DNA of 64,000 nt. Origin: Hyphomicrobium sp. CS1BSMeth3 (GTDB taxonomy: Bacteria; Pseudomonadota; Alphaproteobacteria; Rhizobiales; Hyphomicrobiaceae). Of this stretch, positions 1-8,227 are shown one piece after another. The position numbers were made by a program, and so were the translations under genes. The notes beneath the pieces are model-generated. The model had not been told where the DNA came from and ran no database searches. It saw only the letters and a program-made list of their open reading frames with translations. The stretch spans positions 1,488,001-1,552,000 of the forward strand of contig NZ_FPEI01000006.1 in NCBI RefSeq assembly GCF_900117415.1, read 5' to 3'. Within the stretch, counting starts at the first letter, position 1, and the number at the start of each line of letters is the position of its first letter.

Positions 1-450
1 GATGGACTTCTTGAGGCGTGGCCCCACCTCCACGAAGCCTTCACGCTGGTAGAAGGCCAAAGTGCGCTCCCACGCGGGCTGTTTCGGCGCCCCCACTTCG
101 AGCCGCCCCCAGCCACGGTCGCGCCCGAGAGCGATCGCGGCCTGCATGAGTTCTGGAGCGACCCGCTTGGAGCGGTAGTCCGGCACGACGTAGAGCTCGG
201 TTATCGTGCCAATGCGCCCACCCGCGTAGATCGTGGCGCTCTCGTTCAACATCATGAGACCGACCGGCGTGTCCTCACTGCTCGCCAGAAGGCCAAAGGC
301 CGTGTCCATCGCAAGGACATCACGCGCGGCCTGCTCGAGGGCGACACGCTCGGTGCGAGCCTCGGGCGACAACTCCGCGAGCAGGGCATGGACCATGCGG
401 GCAGCCAGCTCGGCATCGGCCTCCGTCAGTCGGCGCAAGACAATTGCCAT
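1..450 (-). CDS. GNAT-family N-acetyltransferase (C-terminus cut by window edge)
   Basis: Reading leftward from ATG at 448-450, the frame stays open for 150 codons to base 1, so the 3' end lies outside the window. The protein begins MAIVLRRLTEADAELAARMV. A GNAT core is visible: the ITELYVVPDYRSK strand, then a stretch where the acetyl-CoA-binding loop is expected (RSKRVAPELM), then the late-motif AFYQREGFVEVG typical of the last strand and helix. Family members move an acetyl group from acetyl-CoA to an amine. The substrate cannot be told from sequence. It sits 42 bases downstream of folD on the same strand and could be co-transcribed. Family assignment is firm; specific role unknown. Confidence 0.85.
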   Translation of the reverse strand, partial: MAIVLRRLTEADAELAARMVHALLAELSPEARTERVALEQAARDVLAMDTAFGLLASSEDTPVGLMMLNESATIYAGGRIGTITELYVVPDYRSKRVAPELMQAAIALGRDRGWGRLEVGAPKQPAWERTLAFYQREGFVEVGPRLKKSI

Positions 451-492
451 GCGTCCTCCATGGTCAGCCGCAGACCGGCCGCCGCTCGCACC

Positions 493-1377
493 TCACAGTG
501 CGAGCGCGATCCCGCGCCGCGCGGCGGCGGCCGTCAGCGTGTTGCGCAGCAGACACGCGATGGTCATCGGCCCGACGCCGCCGGGCACCGGCGTGATGGC
601 GCCGGCAACGTGGCGGGCATCCTCGAAGTGGACATCGCCCACCAGCCGGTGCTTGCCGCCCTCGCCCGGCACGCGGTTGATACCGACGTCGATCACGATG
701 GCGCCGGGCTTGATCCAGTCGGCGCGGACGAACTCGGGCTGGCCGATTGCCGCAATGAGCAGATCGGCACGCGCGGCGATCTCGGGGAGCGCGCGGCTCT
801 TGGAATGGGCGACGGTGACCGTGCAGTTCTCGCCGAGCAGGAGGCGCGCGACGGGCTTGCCGACGATGTTGGAGCGGCCGATGACTACGGCGTCCAATCC
901 TGTCAAATCCGGCTGCACGGATTTTGCCAGGATGATGCATCCGAGCGGCGTGCACGGCACGAGCGCGGGCTGGCCCGTTGCCAGCCGCCCGGCATTGATC
1001 GGATGGAAGCCGTCCACGTCCTTGGCGGGGTCGATCGCCTCAATGACACGACCCGAGTCGATGTGCGGCGGCAGCGGAAGCTGCACGAGAATGCCGTCCA
1101 CGTCCTCGCGCCGATTGAGCTCATGGACGAGCGCCAGCAATTCACGCTCGCTCGTGGTGGCCGGAAGCTTCATCTCGATCGAGGTCATGCCGGCCGCGCG
1201 CGTCTGGCGGTCCTTGTTGCGGACATAGACCTCGCTCGCTGGATTGTCGCCGACCAGAACAACGGCGAGACCCGGCGTCACACCATGATCCCGGGACATG
1301 CGCGCGACCGCGGCTGCGACATCCTCCCGGAGCCCCTCCGCAATCAGCTTACCGTCAATGATCCTCGCGGTGGACAT
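493..1377 (-). CDS. folD: Bifunctional methylenetetrahydrofolate dehydrogenase / methenyltetrahydrofolate cyclohydrolase FolD
   Basis: FolD interconverts 5,10-methylene-THF, 5,10-methenyl-THF and 10-formyl-THF in the cytoplasm, supplying one-carbon units for purines and formyl-Met. The 294-residue product has the family's usual length. It shows the catalytic-lysine region [13 protein letters not shown], the substrate-loop signature ending in [13 protein letters not shown], a Rossmann segment ([18 protein letters not shown]) and the C-terminal [13 protein letters not shown] signature. A longer frame reaches 1458, but the ATG at 1375-1377 ([10 protein letters not shown]) is chosen because homology begins there. 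It is followed by the GNAT gene and preceded by a DUF167 gene on the same strand, so the 3083-to-1 block may be one transcript. Confidence 0.97.
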   Translation of the reverse strand: MSTARIIDGKLIAEGLREDVAAAVARMSRDHGVTPGLAVVLVGDNPASEVYVRNKDRQTRAAGMTSIEMKLPATTSERELLALVHELNRREDVDGILVQLPLPPHIDSGRVIEAIDPAKDVDGFHPINAGRLATGQPALVPCTPLGCIILAKSVQPDLTGLDAVVIGRSNIVGKPVARLLLGENCTVTVAHSKSRALPEIAARADLLIAAIGQPEFVRADWIKPGAIVIDVGINRVPGEGGKHRLVGDVHFEDARHVAGAITPVPGGVGPMTIACLLRNTLTAAAARRGIALAL

Positions 1378-1396
1378 CGCGCCCCCTCTCGTTTCT

Positions 1397-1726
1397 TCAC
1401 GCGTGCTCGCCGATCCGGCGCTCGAGATTTGCCGAGAGCGCATCCGCATCGCCGGCAATGGCGAGGCCCTTCACCCGCGCGGTGCTTCCGCTCACCAGCA
1501 CGACCGAGCTTTTCGGCACGCCGAGCCAGCGGGCGACGGTCTCCGCGACAGCGGCATTGGCCGCGCCCTTGTCCGGCACCGCGCGCACGCGGACCTTAAG
1601 TGCCGGACCTTGCGGGGTTGCTTCAAGTCCCTCGACGACATCCTTGGAGGATTTTGGCGTCACCCGCACCCTGAGGACCACACCCTCCGAGGAGCGCGTC
1701 CAGGGAAGGGTGGCGCCCGGCTTCAT
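1397..1726 (-). CDS. DUF167 / YggU-family protein
   Basis: A 109-residue small basic protein of the DUF167 (YggU) family, whose biochemical role is not established. The diagnostic core is present: [14 protein letters not shown] near the N-terminus, [17 protein letters not shown] in the middle and [16 protein letters not shown] towards the end. The start is ATG 1724-1726, which overlaps the stop of yggT by four bases, an ATGA-type overlap implying translational coupling. YggT and YggU neighbours are a common pair in proteobacteria. A frame extending upstream to 2053 is out of register with yggT and is not real coding sequence. Confidence 0.92.
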   Translation of the reverse strand: MKPGATLPWTRSSEGVVLRVRVTPKSSKDVVEGLEATPQGPALKVRVRAVPDKGAANAAVAETVARWLGVPKSSVVLVSGSTARVKGLAIAGDADALSANLERRIGEHA

Positions 1727-2019
1727 CGTACGAGATCGATCAGCGTTGGGATGATCACGCTCTGCACGAAGTAGCATCCGAGCAGCAGGATGACCGGCGA
1801 GATGTCGATGCCGCCAAGATCCGGCAGCACGCGTCGGATGGGGCGCAGCAGCGGCTCGGTGACGGCATTGAGCCCGTTCCACAGCGAGCGGACGAAGGGA
1901 TTGTAGGCGTTGACGACGTTGAAGGCCATCAGCCAGCTCAGCACGACGCTGGCGATGATCACCCAGGTGTACAGAGAGACGAGATAGCTTGTGAATTCGA
2001 GCAGTCGGATGAGCAGCAC
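1723..2019 (-). CDS. YggT family integral membrane protein
   Basis: A 98-residue protein with two hydrophobic segments: residues about 3-31 (ending VVLSWLMAF) and about 73-92 (SPVILLLGCYFVQSVIIPTL). Between them is the family signature NAYNPFVRSLWN...TEPLLRPIRRVLPDLGGID. Related proteins have been linked to osmotic tolerance and cell division, but a molecular function is not settled. Its stop overlaps the start of the DUF167 gene. About 35 bases upstream of the start lies a perfect 15-bp palindrome (2054-2068), which could act in regulation or in termination of the upstream epimerase gene. Confidence 0.93.
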   Translation of the reverse strand: MLLIRLLEFTSYLVSLYTWVIIASVVLSWLMAFNVVNAYNPFVRSLWNGLNAVTEPLLRPIRRVLPDLGGIDISPVILLLGCYFVQSVIIPTLIDLVR

Positions 2020-2053
2020 GGGCGCCGTCCCCTTTTGAGTCTCGCCAACACAT

Positions 2054-2068
2054 CTAGTGTGACACTAG
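2054..2068. promoter_or_regulatory. Perfect 15-bp palindrome upstream of yggT
   Basis: CTAGTGT-G-ACACTAG lies between the epimerase stop (2106) and the yggT start (2019), both on the minus strand. No T-run follows, so it is a weak terminator candidate. An operator role is possible. The sequence TGACACTAG also resembles the outer end (GTCACACTAG) of the repeat at 59880-60044, so it may be a repeat remnant. Confidence 0.35.
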
Positions 2069-2105
2069 TCGGGCGCCGCCGGCGGTTTCACCGTGGCTGC
2101 CCGCG

Positions 2106-3083
2106 TTATCCCCGATAATGCGAATACTGACCCTTCGCCCGGTACGACTCGAGGTAGCTCGGCACGATGGTATCGATCGCATGAGGGCCCTGAACGCCGA
2201 GGCCCTGCAGCGTGCGACCCTCTTTGGCGGCAGCCTCGCTGACGACATTGTCGCTTTGAAGCATCCGCACCTGGTCGACGGTGAGCGGCCTGATGGCATT
2301 CGGCAGCGGTGCGGTCAGGGCTGCGAGCAGCTTGGCGAGCCAGAAGGGCAGCGGAAAGTACGGGCGGGCGCGGCCGGCGTGCTCCTGCACGCGGTCGAGG
2401 AGCGCGCGGAAGGTCAGCACCTCGGGACCGCCGAGCTCGTAGATCGTGCCGGGCTTGCCGGCGCCTTCACAGATATTGGCGATCGCCGTCGCAACATCAC
2501 CGACATAGACGGGCTGGAAGCGCGTGCGCCCGCCGACGAGCGGCAGCACGGGCGCAGCCCGCGCCATGGCCGCAAAACGATTGAAGAGGCTGTCCTCGGG
2601 TCCGAAGATCACCGAAGGACGCAGGATGATGGCCTCGGGAAAGGCTTCGAGCACGGCGGCCTCGCCCTGCGCCTTGGTCCGCCCGTACTGCCCCGCCGAA
2701 TTGGTGCTCGCACCGATCGCGGACACGTGCACGAGGCGGCGGGCGCCGGCTTCGCGCGCCGCCCGGGCCACCGTGCGCGCCCCGGCTACGTGAATGGAAT
2801 CGAACGTCTGCGCGCCGGACTTGGCGAGGACGCCGACCAGGTTGACCACGCCATCGACCCCTTCGAGCGCGCGCGCGATCGAATCGGGATAGCGGACATT
2901 GCCCTGGACGGCGTGAATCTGGCCGACGCTGCCCATGGGTTGCAGGTGACCGGCGAGATCCGGCCGGCGCACCACGGCCCGAACGCGAAAACCGCGCCGC
3001 GCCAGTGCCCTGACCGTATGCCGGCCGACGAAGCCGGAGCCGCCCACCACCGCAATGAGCCGCCCTTCTTCCCGAGTCACCAT
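2106..3083 (-). CDS. NDUFA9-like NAD(P)-binding atypical SDR / complex I-associated epimerase
   Basis: A 325-residue extended/atypical short-chain dehydrogenase. The N-terminal nucleotide-binding motif VVGGSGFVGRHTVRALARRG is clear, followed by VNLVGVLAKSG, the catalytic-region YGRTKAQGE and ILRPSVIFGPED. This pattern is that of the bacterial relatives of mitochondrial complex I subunit NDUFA9, which is structural rather than catalytic in mitochondria; the role in bacteria is inferred only. ATG 3081-3083 is chosen because GGGGAT precedes it at good spacing; an upstream TTG at 3116 lacks a ribosome binding site. The gene is the first of the leftward block that includes yggT and folD. Confidence 0.9.
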   Translation of the reverse strand: MVTREEGRLIAVVGGSGFVGRHTVRALARRGFRVRAVVRRPDLAGHLQPMGSVGQIHAVQGNVRYPDSIARALEGVDGVVNLVGVLAKSGAQTFDSIHVAGARTVARAAREAGARRLVHVSAIGASTNSAGQYGRTKAQGEAAVLEAFPEAIILRPSVIFGPEDSLFNRFAAMARAAPVLPLVGGRTRFQPVYVGDVATAIANICEGAGKPGTIYELGGPEVLTFRALLDRVQEHAGRARPYFPLPFWLAKLLAALTAPLPNAIRPLTVDQVRMLQSDNVVSEAAAKEGRTLQGLGVQGPHAIDTIVPSYLESYRAKGQYSHYRG

Positions 3084-3451
3084 GCCCGTATCCCCATTGA
3101 TTGTCCGCGCGAGCAATACATGGCCGGGCCTTCCGCCTCAAGGGCGCGCCTGGCACACCTCCTCGGCAGGCTCGTCGCAGGGTCAAAAAAGGCTTTCATC
3201 GGGCATGGTTAACGGGGCGCAAACGACGCTCCTGCCACTCAGCCAACGCCTGTGCCGAAATTGGGCGGAGTGTGCAGCCCGGAAGCGATCGTAGAGATTT
3301 CGGAAAGGAAGCCGGTCCGAAGTCATTAGTTCAAATCCGGATCGAATTTACACCTTCTCAGCCAGAGCCCTGACATCGTGGGCTTATGCCCGCACCGAAC
3401 TAAGCGTGGCAGTTTTCAAGGCTCAGTGTCGGGATAGGAGTTGAGTTCCCC
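3084..3451. other. Divergent intergenic region
   Basis: About 370 bases between the leftward epimerase and the rightward Sel1-like gene. It presumably holds both promoters. It becomes AT-richer around 3290-3420 and ends with AGGAG ahead of the Sel1-like start. I see no convincing gene, hairpin or named motif in it. Confidence 0.5.
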
Positions 3452-3721
3452 ATGGCCAGATTTGATGTTGCGTTCCAGGAAATGCCGGCCCTCGCCGTCC
3501 AGGGCGGCGCTGCCGATGCGCTCTTCGAGCTCGGCCTCGCCTACTGCAGCGGCCGGGATGTCGACGTCGACCTCATCGAGGCGCACAAGTGGTTCAACCT
3601 TGCAGCGCTGCGCGGGAACAGCGAGGCCAAGCGCTATCGCAGCGAGCTCGCGAGCGAAATGAGCCGCGCCGAGATCGGCCAGGCCCAGCGCCGCGCCCGC
3701 GAGTGGCTCGCCGTCCACTAA
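3452..3721 (+). CDS. Small Sel1-like repeat protein
   Basis: An 89-residue protein with one recognisable Sel1-like/TPR unit: ADALFELGLAYCSGR followed by DLIEAHKWFNLAALRGNSEAK, whose Ala-Leu-Gly and WFNLAA positions are typical. Such repeats mediate protein-protein contacts. There is no signal peptide or membrane segment, so it is probably cytoplasmic. The start is supported by AGGAG about 15 bases upstream and a clean ATG. The stop overlaps the stop of the convergent glutathione transferase gene by four bases (3718-3721). The partner is unknown. Confidence 0.85.
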   Translation: MARFDVAFQEMPALAVQGGAADALFELGLAYCSGRDVDVDLIEAHKWFNLAALRGNSEAKRYRSELASEMSRAEIGQAQRRAREWLAVH

Positions 3722-4347
3722 GGCGTGCCGTTCCGTCCATGGATACGGTACGCCGGCCGCGTGCTGAGCTGCTCATAGTAGCGCGCCACCGCCGGCAGCT
3801 CGGGCTTCTCGAAGTCGAGCGAAAGCCAGCGGTTCACGATCATCCCGACCGGGATGTCGGCCAGCGTGAAGTCCGCCCCGCACACATAGGGGCCGCCTGA
3901 CTTGCCCAAATCGGCATCGAGCCGCTGGAGCTGACGGTTCCAGTGCCAGATGCCCCAGTTGATCAGCTCGCTCTTGCCGACGAACTCCGGCGTCTTGGCG
4001 TGCAGCCCCAGGAATACGGGCCTTAGTCCCGCGAAGCCATCGCTCACACCCCAATCCATCCAGGCTTCCACCGTCGCCCGCGCGCGCAGATCCTCGGGCA
4101 GAAGATCCTGCCGGCCGTGCTTGCGGGCCAGATAGCGCAGGATCGAATTGCTCTCCCTCAGAATGAAGCCGTCGTCCTCGATCACCGGGACGAGACCGAA
4201 GTGGCTGACCCGCTGAAACTCGGGATCGCTGGTCGGGCGATAGCCGCGCCCCCAGTCCTCGCGCTCGTACGTCAGCGCCATCTCCTCGCACAGCCAAAGC
4301 ACCTTGCGGACGTTGATGCCGTCGGCACGACCGTAGATCTTGAGCAT
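3718..4347 (-). CDS. Glutathione S-transferase family protein
   Basis: A 209-residue soluble protein with the two-domain GST plan. The N-terminal thioredoxin fold starts MLKIYGRADGINVRKVLW and contains the GSH-binding FGLVPVIEDDGFILRESNSI (cis-Pro followed by the E-S pair). The all-helical C-terminal domain ends with ADFTLADIPVGM, the conserved N-capping box. Family enzymes conjugate glutathione to electrophiles or reduce or isomerise substrates; the substrate here is unknown. ATG 4345-4347 has a GGGGG ribosome site just upstream; the frame's extension to 4416 is rejected. Its tail overlaps the convergent Sel1-like gene by four bases. Confidence 0.92.
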   Translation of the reverse strand: MLKIYGRADGINVRKVLWLCEEMALTYEREDWGRGYRPTSDPEFQRVSHFGLVPVIEDDGFILRESNSILRYLARKHGRQDLLPEDLRARATVEAWMDWGVSDGFAGLRPVFLGLHAKTPEFVGKSELINWGIWHWNRQLQRLDADLGKSGGPYVCGADFTLADIPVGMIVNRWLSLDFEKPELPAVARYYEQLSTRPAYRIHGRNGTP

Positions 4348-4474
4348 TGGAGCCCCCTGGACAGATTGGGCCGAGCTTAGCCGCGCGCCATGCATCCGCC
4401 AATCGTGCGCCTGCAAAGCAGAGGCTTTGTGCGGGCGCTGAGCAACTGCTATCGAGAAACGAAGGAGCCTTCCA

Positions 4475-6214
4475 ATGAAGCTCCGCGAACGCGATCGGTG
4501 GAAATGCCCAATGACCTATGACTACATCATCGTCGGCGGCGGCTCGGCGGGGTCGGTGCTCGCCAACCGTCTCTCGGCGAAAAGCTCGAACAAGATCCTC
4601 CTCCTCGAAGCCGGACCGGATACGCCGCACGGCGCCGTCCCGAAAGAGATCCTCGACAGCTACCCGGGCACGGCCTACTTCGATCCGCGCTTTCATTGGA
4701 CGAAGCTGCGCGTGCGCACCGAGGTCGTCTCGCACAACAATCCGACCGAGGCTCCGCCGCCTTTCCGCAAGTACGAGCAGGCACGCGTGCTCGGCGGCGG
4801 CTCATCCATCAACGGCCAGCTCGCCAATCGTGGCGCTCCGACGGACTACGCCGAGTGGGAAGCACGCGGCGCACGCGGTTGGAATTGGGATGGCGTGCTC
4901 CCCTATTTCCGCAAGGTCGAGCGCGATCTGGATTTCGACGGCCCGTATCATGGCAAGGACGGCCACATCCCCGTCCGCCGCATCTTCCCGGAGCATTGGA
5001 CCGGGTTCGCCAAGGCAGCAGCCAAGGCCTTCGAGGCTCAGGGTTGGAACTACGTCGAGGACCAGAACGGCGAGTTCGTCGACGGCTATCTCCCGCTCAC
5101 GCATTCGAATGCCAACGAGCAGCGCGTCTCCGCCGCGATCGGCTATCTCGCCCCCGAGACGCGCCTCAGGAAAAACCTGACGATCTCCACGGGCACCGAG
5201 GTGAGCAGCCTCATCTTCGAAGGCAACCGCTGCGTCGGCGTGCGCGCCAATGTCAAAGGCCGCGCGCAGGAGTTCCGCGCCAACGAGATCGTCCTGTGCA
5301 GCGGCGCGATCCATTCGCCAGCGCACCTCATGCGCGCCGGCATCGGACCGGTCGGGCATCTCAAGGATCTCGGCATCGACGTGCGGGCCGCCCTCCCCGG
5401 TGTCGGCCAACGCCTTACCGATCATCCCGCCATCTCGGTCTCCGCCTACTTGCGCGCGCAAGGCCGCCAAAACCAGCACACGCGGCGTCATATGACGCTC
5501 GGCCTGCGCTACTCGTCGGGGATCGGCGACCTGCCGCCGGGCGACATGTTCGTCAGCGTCGTCTCCAAATCCGCCTGGCACGATGTCGGCAAGCGCATTG
5601 CCTCCATGCTCATCTGGGTGAACCGCACCTGCTCGGAGCGCGGCGAAGTCAAGCTCGTGTCGCGCGATGCCCGCGACGAGCCGCTCGTCGAGTTCAATCT
5701 GCTCTCCGATCGGCGCGATCTCGAGCGACTGATGGATGGTTTCAAGCGCATGGGCCAGGCCTATGCGCACCCGGAAGTGCAGAAGATCACGACGAACCCG
5801 TTTCCGGCAGCCTACTCCGACCGCGTACGCGCACTCGGCGTCGTATGCACGAAGAACAAGATCATCACCGGCGTCGCCGCGCGCCTGCTCGATGGACCGC
5901 AGTTCCTGCGCAATTATCTGTTCGACAACGTCATTGTCGAAGGATTCAAATTCAATCAGGTCATGCAGGACGACGAGGCGCTCGAAGCCTTCGTGCGCAA
6001 GGCGACGATCGGCGTGTGGCACGCCTCATGTACTTGCCGCATGGGCGCCGACAACGATCCCATGGCTGTCACGGACAACCAGGGCCGCGTGCGCGGGGTC
6101 GGCGGTCTGCGCGTCGTCGATGCCTCGATCTTCCCCATGGTGCCGAGCGCGAACACGAACTTCCCCGTGCTCATGTCGGCGGAGAAGATCGCGGACGCGA
6201 TGCTGGCGGCGTAG
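4475..6214 (+). CDS. GMC-family FAD-dependent oxidoreductase (alcohol/choline dehydrogenase-like)
   Basis: A 579-residue flavoenzyme of the glucose-methanol-choline family, which oxidises alcohols to aldehydes. The FAD-binding GGGSAGSVLANRL is at residues 21-33, the second GMC signature region is ARVLGGGSSINGQ, and SGAIHSPAHLMRAGIG matches the GMC signature 2. Near the C-terminus are WHASCTCRMG and PSANTNFPVLMSAE, the active-site His/Asn regions. There is no signal peptide. ATG 4475 has AAGGAG 10 bases upstream; an internal ATG at 4511 would also leave the FAD motif intact. A second, only moderately similar GMC gene lies at 8228-9874. Exact substrate not deducible. Confidence 0.92.
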   Translation: MKLRERDRWKCPMTYDYIIVGGGSAGSVLANRLSAKSSNKILLLEAGPDTPHGAVPKEILDSYPGTAYFDPRFHWTKLRVRTEVVSHNNPTEAPPPFRKYEQARVLGGGSSINGQLANRGAPTDYAEWEARGARGWNWDGVLPYFRKVERDLDFDGPYHGKDGHIPVRRIFPEHWTGFAKAAAKAFEAQGWNYVEDQNGEFVDGYLPLTHSNANEQRVSAAIGYLAPETRLRKNLTISTGTEVSSLIFEGNRCVGVRANVKGRAQEFRANEIVLCSGAIHSPAHLMRAGIGPVGHLKDLGIDVRAALPGVGQRLTDHPAISVSAYLRAQGRQNQHTRRHMTLGLRYSSGIGDLPPGDMFVSVVSKSAWHDVGKRIASMLIWVNRTCSERGEVKLVSRDARDEPLVEFNLLSDRRDLERLMDGFKRMGQAYAHPEVQKITTNPFPAAYSDRVRALGVVCTKNKIITGVAARLLDGPQFLRNYLFDNVIVEGFKFNQVMQDDEALEAFVRKATIGVWHASCTCRMGADNDPMAVTDNQGRVRGVGGLRVVDASIFPMVPSANTNFPVLMSAEKIADAMLAA

Positions 6215-6299
6215 ACAACGGGCGGGCCCGGGAGGGTGTCCCTCCTATGGGCGCGAAACTTGGCCATGTACTCGTAGTCGTCGGTATGAGCGAACAAAC

Positions 6300-7088
6300 A
6301 TGACCCAGCGTGTTCTCGTGACCGGATCTGCCGGACGCATCGGAAGAGCTGCCGTCGCGGCCATTGCCGCGCGCGGGCACACCGTCGTCGGCCTCGACAT
6401 CCGGCCGTCGGTCGGCCTGCCGCCAGCGCAGGTTTTTGAGGCGTCGTTGCTTGAGCAGGACAAACTTTCGGCCGCAATTGCAGGCGCCGACTGCCTCGTG
6501 CATCTCGGCGCGACGCCAGACGATGCCGTCTACCCACGCCCAGGCCCACCCGCGGACGTCGACAACTTCGAAGACGAGCTCGTCCCGAATAACATCGTCG
6601 GCGCCTATCGGGTGATGGAGGCCGCGCGCAAGACTGGTGTGAAGAAGATCGTTCTCGCCAGTAGCGGGCAGGTGATCGTCGGGCACCGCAAGGCCGGTAA
6701 CATTCCGGTTCGCGCCGAGGCGTCATACGCGCCCCGCTATCTCTACGCCTGCACCAAGGTGTTCCTCGAGCAACTCGGCCAAGTCTATGCCGCCCATCAC
6801 GGCATGAAAGTGATCGCGGTGCGTCTCGGTTGGTGTCCGCGCAATCAAGATCAGATCGCGGAGCTGACCGCCAACCCCGACGATCAAGACGTGTATCTGA
6901 GCCCCGCCGACGCCGGCCGCTTTTTCGCTTGTGCTGTCGACGCGGCACTCGATCGCCTGCCGCAGTTCGCGCCGGTCTATGTCACGAGCCGGCCGCTCGC
7001 CTGCGAGCGCTACGATCTCGGGCCCGCGCGCGACCTCGTCGGTTATGAGCCCCAGGACTGCTGGCCGACTGACGCCAGCGCGTTTTGA
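6300..7088 (+). CDS. NAD-dependent epimerase/dehydratase (extended SDR)
   Basis: A 262-residue SDR. It begins with the coenzyme-binding motif VLVTGSAGRIGRAA at residues 5-18 and continues with LDIRP, the acidic residue expected for NAD specificity. The active-site Tyr-Lys is in YLYACTKVFLEQLG. Members act on nucleotide sugars or uronates. The acidic-sugar uronate dehydrogenases are about this length and share this shape, but I cannot assign a substrate. It follows the first GMC gene by 85 bases and is probably co-transcribed, although the ribosome site before ATG 6300 is weak. The gene ends just before repeat copy 7105-7374. Confidence 0.85.
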   Translation: MTQRVLVTGSAGRIGRAAVAAIAARGHTVVGLDIRPSVGLPPAQVFEASLLEQDKLSAAIAGADCLVHLGATPDDAVYPRPGPPADVDNFEDELVPNNIVGAYRVMEAARKTGVKKIVLASSGQVIVGHRKAGNIPVRAEASYAPRYLYACTKVFLEQLGQVYAAHHGMKVIAVRLGWCPRNQDQIAELTANPDDQDVYLSPADAGRFFACAVDAALDRLPQFAPVYVTSRPLACERYDLGPARDLVGYEPQDCWPTDASAF

Positions 7089-7104
7089 GCCTGAATTGGC
7101 GGCG

Positions 7105-7374
7105 CGATGCTGGCGGCGTAGCTTCGTGGCTGCGCCACGAGTGGGGCCGCATGCCTCCGGCATGACCCCACACCCCAATCGGGGGACACCCCGAACCCCC
7201 GTCTTTTATGGATTTGGAGCCCGCCGCTGACGCCCATGTCCCTTCTCCCCGTTCTTTACGGGGAGAAGGTTAGGATGAGGGGCGGCGGCATACGCAAAGG
7301 TCGGCATGTGTGCCGCCCCTCATCCCGACCCTCTCCCCATTGAAAACAATGGGGAGAGGGGGGGGAAGTGGGGC
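7105..7374. repeat. Mosaic hairpin repeat, copy 1
   Basis: Lies between convergent genes ending at 7088 and 7463. Modules in order: a GC-rich stem around TGGGGCCGCATGCC; a C/G-run module with CCCCAATCGGGGGACACC through TTTTATGGATTTGGAG; a hairpin CTTCTCCCCGTTC...ACGGGGAGAAGG; the linker GTTAGGATGAGGGGCGGC and, after about 23 bases, an inverted version of it; and a hairpin CCCTCTCCCCATTG...CAATGGGGAGAGGG. Copy 5 (46041-46283) is nearly the reverse complement of the whole array. Confidence 0.9.
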
Positions 7375-7388
7375 GCGTTATACACTGC

Positions 7389-7460
7389 GCTGTCGCTCTG
7401 ACCGCCGCGGGCATAGCACCACGACCGGAAGCGATAGCACCTCTTCCCAGCAGCCCGCGG
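7389..7460 (+). repeat. 72-bp dispersed repeat, copy A
   Basis: Runs from GCTGTCGCTCTGACCGCCGC to CCCAGCAGCCCGCGG and sits just after mosaic copy 1 and 2 bases before the HAD gene's stop. The reverse complement recurs at 45814-45885 at the same length with about a dozen differences. The ends include the partial inverse pair CCGCGGGC and GCCCGCGG. Confidence 0.85.
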
Positions 7461-7462
7461 CA

Positions 7463-8188
7463 CTAAAGCAACGCGCAACCCATGGCGTCAGCGACGCCGT
7501 TGAAGCTGTCCGTCGAGATGTCCCAGTTGGTGTTGTCGGCGACATCCGCCTTCTTCTTCGGACCGTACTCGTTCGGGCGCGCAACGAAGGCCGTTCGGAA
7601 GCCGGTCTTTGCCGCAGCGGCGAGATCGCTGTTGTGGGCGGCGACGAGCATGACCTCGTGCGGCTCGAGATTGAGCGCCGCGGCCGTACCGAGATACGCC
7701 TGCGCCGTCGGCTTGTAGGCGCGCGCGACCTCGGCGCCGACGATGGTGTCCCATGGAAGGCCCGAGTGCTTCGCCATGCGCACGGCGAGGCCGATGTTGG
7801 CGTTCGAGCACGTCCCGATGATGTAGCGACGCTTGAGGCGCGTCAGGCCTTCGACAACATCGGGCCAGGGCGCGAGACGATGCCAGATGGTGACGAGATG
7901 CTGGATGTCCTGCTCGGGCAGGCCCTTGATCTCGTACTTCTCGAGCAGCGTCTCCAAGCTCTCGCGATGGAGAACGTCCAGGATCGTGTACGGGCGGCGT
8001 CCCGAGCGGACTTCCTCCATGCCCGGCTGATAGAGACCGCGCCAGTCATCGGCGAACTGATCCCAGTCGCGCTTGATCCCGCGCGCATTGCCGAACGACG
8101 TCAGCTCGCGAATGGAGCTCCCCCGCCAGTCGACGACCGTGCCGAACACGTCGAACACGAGGGCCTTCACCTGATCCTTCGCTGCCAT
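7463..8188 (-). CDS. Haloacid dehalogenase, type II (HAD superfamily)
   Basis: A 241-residue cytoplasmic HAD hydrolase. Motif I is FDVFGTVVDW, with the nucleophilic Asp at residue 13. Motif II lies in IIGTCSNANI and the Lys motif III region in ARAYKPTAQAYLGTA. The final motif is VMLVAAHNSDLAAAAKTGFRTAFV. The VFDVFGT form, the YKP and the AAHNSDL segment are those of L-2-haloacid dehalogenases, which replace the halogen of 2-haloalkanoates by hydroxyl with inversion. The true substrate may differ. ATG 8186-8188 is preceded by AAGGAG at 8 bases; a GTG nine bases upstream abuts the ribosome site and is rejected. It lies 39 bases downstream of the second GMC gene on the same strand. Confidence 0.92.
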   Translation of the reverse strand: MAAKDQVKALVFDVFGTVVDWRGSSIRELTSFGNARGIKRDWDQFADDWRGLYQPGMEEVRSGRRPYTILDVLHRESLETLLEKYEIKGLPEQDIQHLVTIWHRLAPWPDVVEGLTRLKRRYIIGTCSNANIGLAVRMAKHSGLPWDTIVGAEVARAYKPTAQAYLGTAAALNLEPHEVMLVAAHNSDLAAAAKTGFRTAFVARPNEYGPKKKADVADNTNWDISTDSFNGVADAMGCALL

Positions 8189-8227
8189 GCGGTGCACTCC
8201 TTCGTTCCCGTGAATTTTCTTGTCGTC

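Noticed and set aside
3318-3345. TTCAAATCC-like T-loop suggestive of a tRNA
   Set aside because: The flanking bases do not pair into a T-stem and no acceptor, D or anticodon arms can be built around it.
7105-7374. Repeat array considered as a CRISPR
   Set aside because: The units are different hairpins rather than identical direct repeats with regular spacers, and no cas genes are present.
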